Assembly (NCBI GenBank): GCA_030323885.1
Contig: CM059192.1
Location: 69,301,890 to 69,365,889 of the forward strand
Direction: 5' to 3'
Length of the DNA: 64,000 nucleotides
Source: Branchipolynoe longqiensis
Lineage: Eukaryota; Annelida; Polychaeta; Phyllodocida; Polynoidae
Shown: in pieces, positions 20,701 through 30,722 of the stretch
Layout: every line of letters starts with the position of its first letter
How positions within the stretch are numbered: position 1 is the stretch's first letter
The notes under the pieces: model-generated
Told to the model about the DNA's origin: nothing
The model's database searches: none
What the model saw: only the letters and a program-made list of their open reading frames with translations
Program-made: the position numbers and the translations under genes

Positions 20701-21700
20701 ACACATGCCTTCAGGTGAACAAAAGATATCCCACAATCGAATTACACAAAAAATGCAATGCAACACTACTAACGAGTAGAAGGGAAACGCACCTCAAAAT
20801 ACTGGCACACCATTACACCACAAAACCAGGCTACACAGCAACCCCCCGTAGGGACACCAGGCAAATGGCAGCCCCAGTGCTACTGACAGCAATAAGTGAC
20901 ACCAACATTTATGAGAGAAGTGTATTGGCCATCGCGGCACATGCCTGGAATAATCAACCCACACAACAACGGGCAATCGAAAGCATGGACCAATATAAAA
21001 GGTCCTTAAAGAAAACATAATACACAACCACCTACTGAAGAAACAATATCTCACCTGATCTTGGGCGCAGTCACTGCTTGCTGTGTTCTGGCACAAAAAG
21101 CAAAAGACCGGCCAGAAAAGATGGTAGATATTACAAATACGGAAACTAGCCCTACTAAGTACTAAGGAATTCAAAATGACTATCACCATAGGGCGCAGTC
21201 CGTCTGGGTATGTGTACTGGCACAAACCAAAGCAGAACCAGGCAGGCCACGGTCATGCATCCGAATTACCCTGAAATACATAATGGCTAACCATACAACA
21301 CAGCCAACCCACCTAGTCTCATTCCTGAAGGGTCCACGGGTGTTCTGGCACACTGGTGTACTATCTAAGGACAGGGCATGGGTGAAAGGATGCTGTAACA
21401 AACCACAATGGGATGGGATCCTCTCCCACAGGCCTGTATGTCATCTGCGTAGATGTACATAGTAGGCTAAGTTATCATATACAGGTTAGGAAAAAACTTG
21501 AAAATTAAAAAAAAAAAAAATAATAGAAACTACTAACACCCAAAACCGCAAAGGTTGGCCCGAGAAAGATCAGGTAAAGACTCCTGAGTGCGGGACCAGA
21601 CCAATCCAGTATCACAGCTGTCCAGCGTTGAAACAAGTACCCTCATGGGAGCTTATACATTATGGGCAGAATAAAAAACTTGTCACAAAAAAAAAAAAAC
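20701..21700 (+). mobile_element. 5'-truncated non-LTR retrotransposon (3' end and poly-A)
   Basis: An open frame to 21020 carries the C-terminal tail typical of many LINE reverse transcriptases. A roughly 670-bp 3' UTR follows with repeated TTCTGGCACA/TACTGGCACA phrases, ending in an A-rich stretch (21687-21699). Confidence 0.75.
20704..21020 (+). pseudogene. LINE RT C-terminal tail fragment
   Basis: Recognisable blocks are RRETHLKILAHHYT, TRQMAAPVL, YERSVLAIAAHAWNNQP and a final DQYKRSLKK. They match the post-RT region (YKRSV--RGA-EWN-LP pattern) of many invertebrate LINEs. The N-terminal part of the open frame is read-through of the SINE and not LINE. No RT catalytic motif is present. Confidence 0.75.
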
Positions 21701-21703
21701 ACC

Positions 21704-21835
21704 CTTGTCGAGTCAAATTGGTGGTTGTCGCTTCCTAGCCAGGCGCTCGGATTTATTAGGATCGGGTAATGACTGGTTGCCTCAGTCTCAGGATAATGTG
21801 ACTGAGTGGGATATCAGATCATGCCATGTCAAGAT
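21704..21835 (+). mobile_element. SINE middle fragment
   Basis: GTCGAGTCAAATTGGTGG, body, then GAGTGGGATATCAGATCATG CCATGTCAAGAT. The last phrase also occurs at 20576-20606, which suggests that the two flank pieces derive from one duplicated copy. Confidence 0.7.
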
Positions 21836-22540
21836 CATTACTGGCACTCGGGCAGGGATGAACGAGGAAGCAGAGCTGGGAATGACATAACTTTATTTTC
21901 ATGACAATCTCGTCCAACGGCGGTCTCGTTTACAGTATTTTTCGTTTGAGCATGCCCGCAGGCCAGGTCTGGCATGAACACGAAGTTATGCGAGTAGGAT
22001 AAATGTAATGGTAAAGAACATATGTACAAATTGTTTTTATGAACGTAACATTTCATGAGGTGATGGAGGTAGATCACCATATATGCAGGCAATATATCTG
22101 AGTACATCACAATATAGCAAACCAATATATATATAGACAATATATGATGGTAATAATTGGAGTGAGTGAGACGACTAACAGGAGAGGTTATCCTATTGAT
22201 AGTTTTAGGATAATGAGGGGAGGTGCTTTTTGTATCATTACCTGTTTTTTGTTTTTATTTGTCTCGTAGTGTTTTTATTTATATCGAGACAAGGGTAGTG
22301 GGTGGGTGGGTTGCTTTTGCGTGGAGGTGTGTAGGTGCCGAGCGTCAGTGGAGGAGTGAGGAGGTGTGCGTGACACGGAGTCGGGGGAAGAGTGAGGGAG
22401 GGGCCTGTGATTGGGTGGAGAGGATTAGCCCATCAGTGGCAGTGGTGGGGTGGTGATTGACAGGTGGGCGTGGCTGCTTCACTGACCTCCCCCTGCCCCC
22501 AGCAATGACAGCAAATGACCACCTCCGTGGTCATTTAACT
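21836..22540. other. Unassigned spacer
   Basis: AT-rich to 22200, then GTG/GAGG-rich to 22460. No supported gene. Confidence 0.35.
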
Positions 22541-22690
22541 CAATGTGACTGCGTGGGGTATTGGGTCATGGTGCTGGCAGCCTGATTTCCCACTAGGGCA
22601 GCACTATAAAGTCACCATGAGTGCACACTGTCACAAGTCGGTACCCATCTTGATATGACCTTAGATGTTGCTAGTACGTAAAACTCAAAC
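22541..22690 (+). mobile_element. SINE 3' half
   Basis: Body from AATGTGACTGCGTGGGG to TTGCTAGTACGTAAAAC. It ends about 70 bp upstream of the Ig exon's splice acceptor. Confidence 0.8.
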
Positions 22691-22762
22691 AAACAACCAA
22701 CCAACCACCACCACCCTTATTAATACTGTTTATTAATCTGACCCTTCCGTCTGTGCTTCCAG

Positions 22763-23032
22763 AGGTGCCGCCCATCAAGTTCCTCGAGCAGCCGAAGGCG
22801 GGCACCCCGAAGAAGATCCGTGACACTAAGCTGCTGGTGTGCTCGGCCACCGGGTCGCCGCCCCCCGTGTACCGGTGGCGGAAGGACGGGGAGTTCCTGA
22901 CCGACAACAACATCACGGAGCAGTCGCTGAAGCTGCCGGACATCAAGAGGTCCGACGTCGGCATGTACCAGTGCATCGCCAGCAACGTGGCCGGCGCCAT
23001 CCTCAGCCACCAGGTGCACGTGACCGTCGCCT
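22763..23032 (+). CDS. Internal exon encoding one I-set immunoglobulin domain (adhesion protein; possibly Sidekick Ig1)
   Basis: The exon is bounded by a pyrimidine-rich acceptor (CTGTGCTTCCAG, 22751-22762) and donor GTGAGT (23033-23038). It is 270 bp and phase 1-1, the classic symmetry of extracellular Ig exons. Counting complete codons from 22765, it shows cysteine 26 in LLVCSATG, core tryptophan 38 in YRWRKDG, and the DVGMYQC turn with tyrosine 68 and cysteine 70, all hallmarks of a disulfide-linked I-set fold. The end (VAGAILSHQVHVTVA) and the WRKDGEFLT strand recall the first Ig domain of Sidekick proteins; Dscam, contactin or another Ig-superfamily protein is possible. The exon is GC-rich with strong third-position GC, unlike its surroundings. 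No neighbouring exon lies in the window, so it is flanked by very large introns. Presumed role: extracellular homophilic or heterophilic adhesion. Confidence 0.92.
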
Positions 23033-23207
23033 GTGAGTAATGTTTATGTATATTTATTCATTAAATTGAAGTGGGCGAGCTGTGAATGTTACGGGCCTGG
23101 GACGAGTGACATGTAATTAATTGCGGGCCCGCAATGGTTCACAAACACGGGGCAGGGTTCGTCGCTGCTGTAGCACACCGCCGTGTCCAGGGTAACTAAC
23201 TCTCCTA

Positions 23208-23695
23208 GGGGGTAATCGATTAATCAACTCGGGTCACCCGAGCCACTTTTTGGCGCGTGCGCACCTACTACAGACTCGGGTCGAATAATCGAATACGCTT
23301 CTCCACGCTCGGGGTGAAAAAAATTGGTGGCTTAATCCAAAACCTTTATTATTTTTTTTGTAATAACCGATATAACTACAGAAAAATTGGATTTAAATTG
23401 TTTTATGATGGCATAATTTAGTGATATTTCCATTTCATTAATCTATGTTATTACCCAAACAAAGCATATATGACTGGTACCGGTGACTGTTATCCTGCAG
23501 GATGGTACCAGTGCAAATGTGACGTCATTACTCCTAGCCACCCCAGCCAAGAGGTGGGTTACTGGGGCTGGGTCGTTTTGCACATGGCACATGTATTTGT
23601 CGACTCCTCTATTGGTGTTCTATTTGAAATTCTGACGACTCGGGTGAGCCGAGTCACCCGGGTCGTGTTAATCGATTACGGCCCCAGCGACGAAT
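23208..23695. mobile_element. TIR element in the intron after the Ig exon
   Basis: GGTAATCGATTAATCAACTC with GGGTCACCCGAG at the left is mirrored by GAGTCACCCGGGTCG with GTTAATCGATTACGGCC at the right. About 480 bp and AT-rich inside, with no transposase. Confidence 0.7.
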
Positions 23696-24799
23696 GAGGT
23701 TCGAGTCATTGGACGTGTTTCTTGCATGCTCTGATGTTTTCATTATATTCTGGCTTTAAAGGAAGTAATTCAAAACACTTCAGGTATGCGGAAATAGGGT
23801 AAGGTTTATCACTTCATGGAGCTGACATTGTACTTACATGGTGCTTGGTAGGACAATAAAGCTGTGTCCTCTGAACTGTTAACTGAGATGTTCCTCGCTT
23901 TAGGGTCGTTCTGATCACTAATCCTCTGTTAATCGGTGCTGCCAACGCACATCATCGTACTCCACTGATGCTTCGCCATGTATGGGTTGTTAATGGCATG
24001 TTTTTTGAGTGTCTACCGTACACATTTCATATTAATTTTGATGGATTTTGAGTGGCATCCATTCTGAGGCACGTAACCACGAGTGTTGTTAACTCCGCCA
24101 TTAGATAGCACCACCGATATAGTTTACCACATAATGTTACAGATGGATTACACCAGATGGTGGGACTATATTGAAACGGGACCGTGCACTATTCCGGAAT
24201 ATAGCAGAGAGCGTAGATATATATATATATAAACAGTCTCTGAATATAGTCTAAAGACCGTGAATATATATAACACAACAGTTCAACACAATATTGGTCC
24301 AGGGATTAATGCGGAGGGAGGGGGCGGGGTAAATTCAAAATTTGCGTTGTTTTTTAAAAAGATTTGAGTACGGCCCGAACATGATCATTTAGTGAACGTA
24401 ACTCCCTCCTTCACCTCTAGCTCCCCTCTCACTCCACCCCTCCCCCGCCAGGTCCCACTCCCCAACAGCATTCTGCCTGATTAGGTTTTCCACCCCCCAA
24501 TGCCAATGACTTGTCGGGAGAAATGTGCCGGATAATCAGGAGGGTACAACTCGGTGAGGGGAAGACCCTGGAAGGAGAGGAGGGAGTGGGGGTGAGCGTG
24601 GGGGTGGGGTGGTGTGGGAGGTGAAGGAGGGTGGAAGGGGGTGGTGGCATCATGGCAGCGGTATCAACTTTTGGAGCAAATCAACAAGTATTGATCCTGC
24701 AATTGCGAACACAAAACCATATGTGGATGATCTGTGTGTCTTGCAGGTGGAGGCGGGGGGAGCATTGCTTGTTGCAAGTTATGGGACATTGTCTTGTTG
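23696..24799. other. Intronic or intergenic sequence without recognised features
   Basis: Contains a short (TA)n run near 24218 and a purine-rich stretch at 24540-24650. No exon signal is convincing. Confidence 0.4.
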
Positions 24800-24850
24800 A
24801 AGATGTTTGTTTTTGTTGTTTTACGTCCTAGCAACATCTAAAGACACAGC
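24800..24850 (-). mobile_element. SINE tail-only fragment
   Basis: GTTGTTTTACGTCCTAGCAA CATCTAA, then unrelated sequence. Confidence 0.7.
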
Positions 24851-24924
24851 AGGGGTAGGGGTTGGGGGTGGAGGGATTATTGTTTGTTGGAGGTTATGGG
24901 GCGTTGTTTTGCTGAAGATGTTAG

Positions 24925-25262
24925 TTTGTTTGGTTGTTGTTTTACATCCTAGCAACATCTAAGGTCATATCAGGATGGGTACTGACTTGTGACAGTGCAC
25001 ACTCATGGCGACTTTATAGTGCTGCCCCACTGGAAAACCAGGCCGCCAGCACCATAACCTGATATCCCACTCAGTCACATTATCCTGGCACTGAGCCAAC
25101 CAGTCCTTGCCCTATCCTAATAATGTCGAGCGCCAGGCTAGGAAGCGACAAGTATCAATTTTTAAGTCATTGGTTTGACTCGACCACGGTTCGTACCCAC
25201 GACCCCATGATCTACCAACATGGGAGACGGACGCTCTAACTCATTCGGCCATCCCGTCTGGT
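24925..25262 (-). mobile_element. Full-length tRNA-derived SINE
   Basis: Tail, body and head on the minus strand. The head contains GGTTCGTACCCACGACCCC and ends GGCCATCCCGTCTGG. About 338 bp, close to the 340-bp reference copy. Confidence 0.9.
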
Positions 25263-25304
25263 AAGTTGTTGTTCAGTCACACTGGACGGTGGGGGAGGCA
25301 GGAG

Positions 25305-25548
25305 TTTTGTTTGTTTATTGTTTTACATCCTAGCAACATCTAAGGTCATATCAGCATGTGTACCGACTTGCGACAGTGCACCATCATGGCGACTTTATAG
25401 TGCTGCCCCACTGGGAGACCAGCCTGTTGGCACCATGACACGATATCCCACACAGTTGCATTATCACTGGTTTCACTCGGCTGGGTTTTCGAACTCCCGA
25501 CCTTCCGCACAGGAAGCCTATGTCTAACGATTCGGCCACTGCGTCAAG
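25305..25548 (-). mobile_element. tRNA-derived SINE with internal deletion
   Basis: Tail and body on the minus strand. It jumps from GTTGCATTATC to TGGTTTCACTCGGCTGGG, losing the middle, and ends at GGCCACTGCGTC. Confidence 0.8.
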
Positions 25549-25674
25549 TGTTTTGCTGAAGAAGATTGCGGCACGTTGTTTGTTTGGAGAAAAAATTGCC
25601 GTCTGTTGATAATTACCGAGCTGCGTTTGAAGTGTTTAATTTAAAAAAAAAGTAAAGTAAAGCTTTCCCCCCTC

Positions 25675-25728
25675 CTAATATAACCTTAGATGTTGACAGG
25701 ACATAAAACTCCAACAAACCAACAGCAA
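25675..25728 (+). mobile_element. SINE tail-only fragment
   Basis: CCTAATATAACCTTAGATGT TGACAGGACATAAAAC, then CAAAC-rich end. Confidence 0.75.
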
Positions 25729-25736
25729 ACAAACTA

Positions 25737-25950
25737 AGGACGTCTCTAGAGCTCATTGATTTTTGTTATCGTATCATCGGCTATTGGACGTCAAACATAT
25801 GGTCATTCTGACATATTTCTTTGGCGGAAATCCGCTGCCGCCACATAGGCCACAGACAAGACAGCACATCACATACCACAGCCATTGATGAACCAGTTGT
25901 AGACCACTGGTTGGAATGGAAAATAGCCCAAACGGAAAATGGGTTGTTTA
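25737..25950 (-). mobile_element. Molluscan-type tRNA SINE, 3' part
   Basis: Reverse complement of the body seen at 35815: GGCTATTGGACGTC, CATATGGTCATTCTGACATA, CGCTGCCGCCACATAGGC and ACCAGTTGTAGACCACTGG. Confidence 0.78.
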
Positions 25951-26355
25951 ATTTCGAACTACAAGAACAAATGACAACAACCTAAAAACCAGAAAAAAAC
26001 ACCCCAAAAAACAAACTCCAAATCCCCCCCCCCCCCCCCCCCATAAACCTCACCCCCAACCAGATTGCCATGGGAACAATGTGGGGAGATGGTTGGGAGG
26101 CTGTGACCGTCACGGGTGATTGCGTTACCGGGTCGCGGCGGGGTGAGGGGCGGGGCGTGGCACGTCACGGTTGGGGGAGTGGCGCGTGGTAGTTTCCATG
26201 CAAAACACCCGCGTCCCCCCTATCGAACTCTCAACCTGCCCCGCCCCCACCCGGCCATCCGCGCCCCCTGTTAGCAAGCTATTAAACAAGGCCGCGCGTC
26301 CTCACACGGGCACACCTGCCAATTACTGTCCAGTAAGGGGGGGGGGGTCGGGAAA
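25951..26355. other. Unassigned, with C-run and GC-rich stretch
   Basis: A C-run lies at about 26026-26042, GC-rich sequence at 26100-26330, and a G-run at 26337-26347. No gene. Confidence 0.4.
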
Positions 26356-26447
26356 TCGAGAGACCAGACCGCCGGCACCATGACCTGATTTCCCATTCAG
26401 TGATAGTCTCCTAACACTAAGCCTACCAGTCCTTGAGCTATCCTATT

Positions 26448-26787
26448 GGACCAGACGGGATGGCCGAATGAGTTAGAGCGTCCGTCTCCCGTGCTGGTAC
26501 ATCGTGGGGTCGTGGGTTCGAACCCTGGTCGAGTCAAACCAATGATGTAAAAATTGATACTTGTCGCTTCCTAGCCAGGCGCTCTGCATTATTAGGATAG
26601 GGAAAGGACTGGTGTGCTCAGTGTCAGGATAATGTGACTGAGTCGGATACCAGGTCATGGTGCCGGCGGCCTGGTTTCCCAGTGGGACAGCACTATAAAG
26701 TCGCCATGAGTGCGCACTGTGATAAGTCGGTACCTGTCCTGATATGACCTTAGATGTTGCTAGGATCTAAAAGAACAACAAACAAAC
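26448..26787 (+). mobile_element. Reference full-length SINE, boundaries fixed by target duplication
   Basis: The 340-bp insertion is flanked by AGCTATCCTATT at 26436-26447 and 26788-26799. It starts GGACCAGACGGGATGGCCGA, with box A (TGGCCGAATGAGTTAGAG) and box B (GGGTTCGAACCC). The body runs through GGATAGGGAAAGGACTGG and GCACTATAAAGTCGCC, and it ends in the conserved tail plus (AACAA)n. The GATGGCCGA head resembles tRNA-Leu/Ser; that origin is inference. Confidence 0.93.
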
Positions 26788-26924
26788 AGCTATCCTATTA
26801 ACGCCGAAGGTCAGGCCAGGTGGTGACAGGTATAAGTGTTGTAAGTCATTGCTTGAACTCGGCCAGAGTTTGAACCTTCGCCCTCCCACATGGAAATCCA
26901 GCTAGTGCTCTTCCCAATTCAGCC

Positions 26925-26979
26925 CGTCCTGATGTGACCTTAGATGTTGCTAGGACGTAAAACAACAAACAAACAAACA
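26925..26979 (+). mobile_element. 55-bp SINE tail-only insertion with 13-bp target duplication
   Basis: TCCCAATTCAGCC occurs at 26912-26924 and 26980-26992. Between them lie only CGTCCTGATGTGACC..., the GGACGTAAAAC tail and (AAAC)n. This is target-primed reverse transcription that stopped after about 40 nt. Confidence 0.9.
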
Positions 26980-27029
26980 TCCCAATTCAGCCATCACGTC
27001 CCAATCTATAACTATTTCGTGCCTAGAAA

Positions 27030-27404
27030 AGGATAGCTCTTAAAAGTTGCATAGTCCGATGGTTTGGGGTTTCTGTCATTTTCTGAGATAAATATATTAG
27101 GTTGATCGTTATAATCTACCTTACGTTAGTTTGAAGAATTTTTAAAATTTTAAATGGCTAACTTTCGAGATATTTGAAGTGCAAACATGCTAAATTAATT
27201 TTGGCAAGCATGCTAAAATGCTGATAGGTTTCTGCAGTAACAGGTTCTATTATTAAATTGCCTCAGTATTTTATTCCCTTCTATGTGGGGACAAATTGTA
27301 ATATGTGCATCGGTATCTAAGTTAGATATATAGAATCAAATCTCGATCATTGCTTTTTTTCTTGAAAATTTGATATTTTCATCGGATTATACAGCTTTGA
27401 ATAT
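27030..27404 (+). mobile_element. CATAGTCCGATGG MITE, most complete copy
   Basis: AAAGTTGCATAGTCCGATGG at the left is mirrored by CATCGGATTATACAGCTTTG at the right. Fragments recur at 6935, 9706, 35236, 37746 (-) and around 61385. Confidence 0.78.
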
Positions 27405-27602
27405 ACATCAAAAACTCTCTAAAAAATCGACTGACCATGGGACCGACTCTAAATGGTCCATTTAGGGAGGTGGTCAGTTTAGGGATTTTTTTATAAATCG
27501 TTACAACAGTATTGTATGGGCGATCGTTTGGGACCCAAATAAAGCGGTCGATATAGGGGAGTGGTCGATCTGTGGAGGTGGTCGGTTAGAGAGGTTTTAC
27601 TG
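27405..27602 (+). mobile_element. pogo/mariner-like MITE, family P1
   Basis: AAAACTCTCTAAAAAATCGA to GGTTAGAGAGGTTTTACTG, with GGACCCAAATAAAGCGGTCG inside. 27603-28139 is AT-rich without a gene. Confidence 0.8.
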
Positions 27603-28144
27603 TATATTTCTTTATTGCCATTACATGTTTAGCCGGTCACCCGTAAATCTGTGTTAAATCATCAAATGATCACCCACATCAGTGATTGATGTATTCTGAG
27701 TTTCCACGTACGCGCACCAATCACCCCACCCTCCTTTTTTCCTTTTTTTTACTCTGCATTTTTAATCAGTGTTAGGACTTAATTGGACAGCTGTTTAGTA
27801 AATGCTCATGGGTGACCAGTTGAATCGGAGCTGAACAAAGTAATGTAAAATTAATAAGTAGGAACAATGATTGAATGAATAGAAAACCAAAAAACAATAG
27901 GGAATTTTGCTCATTTTCTAAATCAGGCCAGTTTGATTTTATCGATAGTATTAATTTTATTGCATGATATGGGGTTTAGGCCTGAGGGAGTTTAGCCGTG
28001 CCGATATCGGAACGAGTTTGTCAGTGTCTAAGACCGATATCGTGTGATAAACAATTGACTAATATGTACTAAATACTTTTTTTTTTTTTTAAATTGAATA
28101 AATATATGCATTAATGTTATATTTTAGGGGTGTTTACTATCGGT

Positions 28145-28505
28145 TTGCGCGCGCACACACTCATATATACACACGCACACAGACACACACACTCATAATA
28201 TACACACAAACACATACAGATACACACACTCATATACACACATGCACACATATACACACACGCACATGCAGACACACACACTCATAATTTACACACACAC
28301 TCATATACACACACGCACACATACACACACGCAGACACACACACTCATAATATACATACACATATACACACACACGCAGACACACACACACTCATAATAT
28401 ACACACACATACACATACTCATATACACATGCACACATACACACACGCAGACACACACACTCATAATACACATACACACACACACACACAAACATACACA
28501 TATAC
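28145..28505 (+). repeat. CA-rich minisatellite
   Basis: Units of the kind CACACACTCATAATATACAC, CATATACACAC and GCAGACAC are repeated irregularly. Confidence 0.92.
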
Positions 28506-28549
28506 TTCATTCCATTTACAATGAGGAAATGTTGTTGCAACACCCTTCT

Positions 28550-28865
28550 GCAATATACTGTCGGCAGGTGGCGACTCGTGAGGGGCCAAGGTCTTGCGTG
28601 TTTTGCAATTTCCGAAAACTCAATGGCCGTGAGAAAAAGTGAAACATCTCTAAAACCGCACTTCGTAGAAACAATCCGTTTGCCACACAAGGAGATAGCA
28701 TATTCAACAAACAGATTGTATTAAATTAATGTCTTTATTTTTGTATATTTCTATTAATTTTGAATAAAATTGATGTTTTGCACTGCGCGTATCAACAAGC
28801 TCAATGGCCGTGTGCCTTTGTGAAGGCTCGGTGTCGGCTGCTGCCACCTAGCGTGTAACCAGAGG
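28550..28865. mobile_element. TIR element fragment related to family T1/T2
   Basis: TGTCGGCAGGTGGCGACTCG near 28558 is weakly inverted at 28840 (GGCTGCTGCCACCTAGCG). Inside are CTCAATGGCCGTG (twice) and GTTTTGCACTGCGCGTAT, shared with 37118-37682 and 61735-62037. Confidence 0.5.
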
Positions 28866-28932
28866 AAACCGCCCAGAAAGCCTCCCCCCTCCCCCATTAA
28901 TATCACCCTCCATTCTCATCTAACTGCTCTAT

Positions 28933-29125
28933 CTATGTCGGACGCAGTGCCTGAATCGGTAAGAGCGCAGGCTTCCAGTGCGGAAGGTCAGGAGTTCATG
29001 ACAACTTTATAGTGTTTCCCCACTGGGAAACCGAGAGACCACACCGCCGGCACCATGACCTGATTTCCCACTCAGTGATAGTATCCTAACACTAAGCCTA
29101 CCAGTCCTTGAGCTTTCCTATTGGA
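28933..29125. mobile_element. SINE mosaic: plus-strand head joined to minus-strand body
   Basis: Head GTGCCTGAATCGGTAAGAGC, GGAAGGTCAGGAGTT, then minus-strand body (TTTATAGTGTTTCCCCACTG to CCTACCAGTCCTTGAGCT). The second part has the same private changes as 26356-26447. Confidence 0.75.
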
Positions 29126-29470
29126 ACAGACGGGATGCCTGAATGAGTTAGAGCGTCCGTCTCCCGTGCTGGTAGATCGTAGGGTCGTGCGTTCGAACCC
29201 TGGTCGAGTGAAACCAATGACTTCGAAAATTGATACTTGTCGCTTCCTAGCCAGGCACCCAGCATTATTAGGATAGTGCAAGGACTGGTTGGCTCAGTAT
29301 CAGGATAATGTGACTGAGTGGGATATCAGGTCATGGTGCTGGTGGTCTGGTCTCCCAGTGGGGTAGCACTATAAAGTCGTCATGAGTGTGCACTGTCACA
29401 AGTCGGTACCCATCCTGATATGACCTTATATGTTGCCAGGACGTAAAACTCATACAACCAACCAACCTCC
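29126..29470 (+). mobile_element. Full-length SINE in the same junction context as 26448
   Basis: Follows TTGAGCTTTCCTATTGG just as the 26448 copy follows TTGAGCTATCCTATTGG. Head, box B (GCGTTCGAACCC), body and tail are intact. There is no second AGCT-TCCTATT after its tail. Confidence 0.85.
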
Positions 29471-29899
29471 ATGACATAATTTGAGGTTCGACCTTCAAGG
29501 AAGAGGTGGGGGGGGGGGGGGGAGCCCTTGATATAACGACGTGGAAGAGTCCAGACAAAGAAGGATTTATCCTTAGAACATCCACAAACACAGCAGGCTA
29601 AAACAACAATACAATACCTCCGAAATAACACACGACTTGTTATAAAATATCAATTGATCCAGTCTCCGCCGTCCTGTATGCATCATTGAATTCCATAAGG
29701 TTATTTTCCAGTGTTTTTATTCCTTTGAATAACATGTTGTCAGTGCTAATGCACTGGTCTTCCAGCCCTAATGACAATTGCCTCTACACAGTAAACAAAT
29801 CTACAACAATATATAGATAGACAATACACAATATTCACAACGCATGCGACATCTGACGGCGATGATGAACACTACGGTTGTGGGACCGTTGCCACATCG
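29471..29899. other. Unassigned spacer
   Basis: Contains a G-run (29508-29522) and AT-rich sequence. No gene. Confidence 0.35.
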
Positions 29900-30262
29900 C
29901 ATACAAAAGCTATGGAAATTACAAACCTTTCAAATGCCCGTATGTCGGTCAAAAGTATGTCAGAAGTTGAGGAAGGATTTCCAAATACATTCAAAATAGC
30001 GGGTGAACATTCCAATTCTGAGAGCTCTTGTTAAACGTGACCTAAAGGCTCGGTGAATCACTGGTAAATGAGGCCGTTGTGCAAATATGTGGCAGCCATC
30101 TCTATTTGCGAGGTGTTTGCGGAAGTCACTCTTCTGCCTAGTCAGGTGACCATGTATTCGCTTTTTGAGGCCCATTTAATGTCTTCTCATGTGTGTACGT
30201 AGTTCTGCTCTCTTGCAGTTTAAGAAAATAACCAGATTCTTTTCCTTTTGTGACCTGCATTT
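29900..30262 (-). pseudogene. Possible C2H2 zinc-finger relic
   Basis: On the minus strand, separate frames give AELRTHMRRH, then KSDFRKHLANR, CHIFAQRPHLPVIHRA and YFECIWKSFLNF, then a stop followed by HTFDRHTGI. The order and spacing echo a zinc-finger array (C--C-F-----L--H---H), but several cysteines are missing and stops and frame changes interrupt it. It could instead be chance. No promoter or exon signal. Confidence 0.35.
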
Positions 30263-30433
30263 ATTCTTGCTTAGTTTTATGTAAATATGGGCTATCTGCG
30301 AGAGTAGGTCATTGGGGAAAACCCTGGGTCGTGGCTTCGATCCAGAGTCAACACAAAGGCTTAGACAATCTGTTCTTGCCGCTACCTTGCCTGATGCTTG
30401 GCATTACTAGCATCAGGTAAGAACCTGTTGGCT
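30263..30433. other. Unassigned spacer
   Basis: A faint SINE-like middle (TTGGCATTACTAGCATCAGG) may be present. Confidence 0.3.
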
Positions 30434-30722
30434 TGGTTGTTGGAGTTTTACGTTCTGGCAACATCTACGGTCATACCAGGATGGGTACTGACTTGTGACA
30501 TGCACACTCATGGCGACTTTATAGTGTTTCCCCACTGGGAGACCCAGCCGCCAGCACCATGACCTGATATCCCACTCAGTCACATTATCCTGACACCGGG
30601 CCAACCAGTCATTGGCCTATCCTAATAATGCCGAGCACCTGGCTAGGTGGCGACAAGTATCAATTTTCTAAGTCATTGGTTTGACTCAGCCGGGAATTGA
30701 ACTCCTGACCTTCCACATGGAA
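30434..30722 (-). mobile_element. tRNA-derived SINE copy
   Basis: Tail GTTTTACGTTCTGGCAACAT, body and GGGAATTGAACTCCTGACC. The head is incomplete. Confidence 0.82.

Larger units (their letters stand above)
26356..27000 (-). mobile_element. Old SINE copy, interrupted twice by younger insertions
   Basis: Minus-strand body 26356-26447, middle and head-proximal part 26788-26924, end 26980-27000. The breaks are the full-length SINE at 26448-26787 and the 55-bp tail insertion at 26925-26979. Confidence 0.85.

Noticed and set aside
26448..26530. tRNA genes at the many box A/B heads
   Set aside because: Each is joined to the same SINE body and tail; the acceptor stems do not close.
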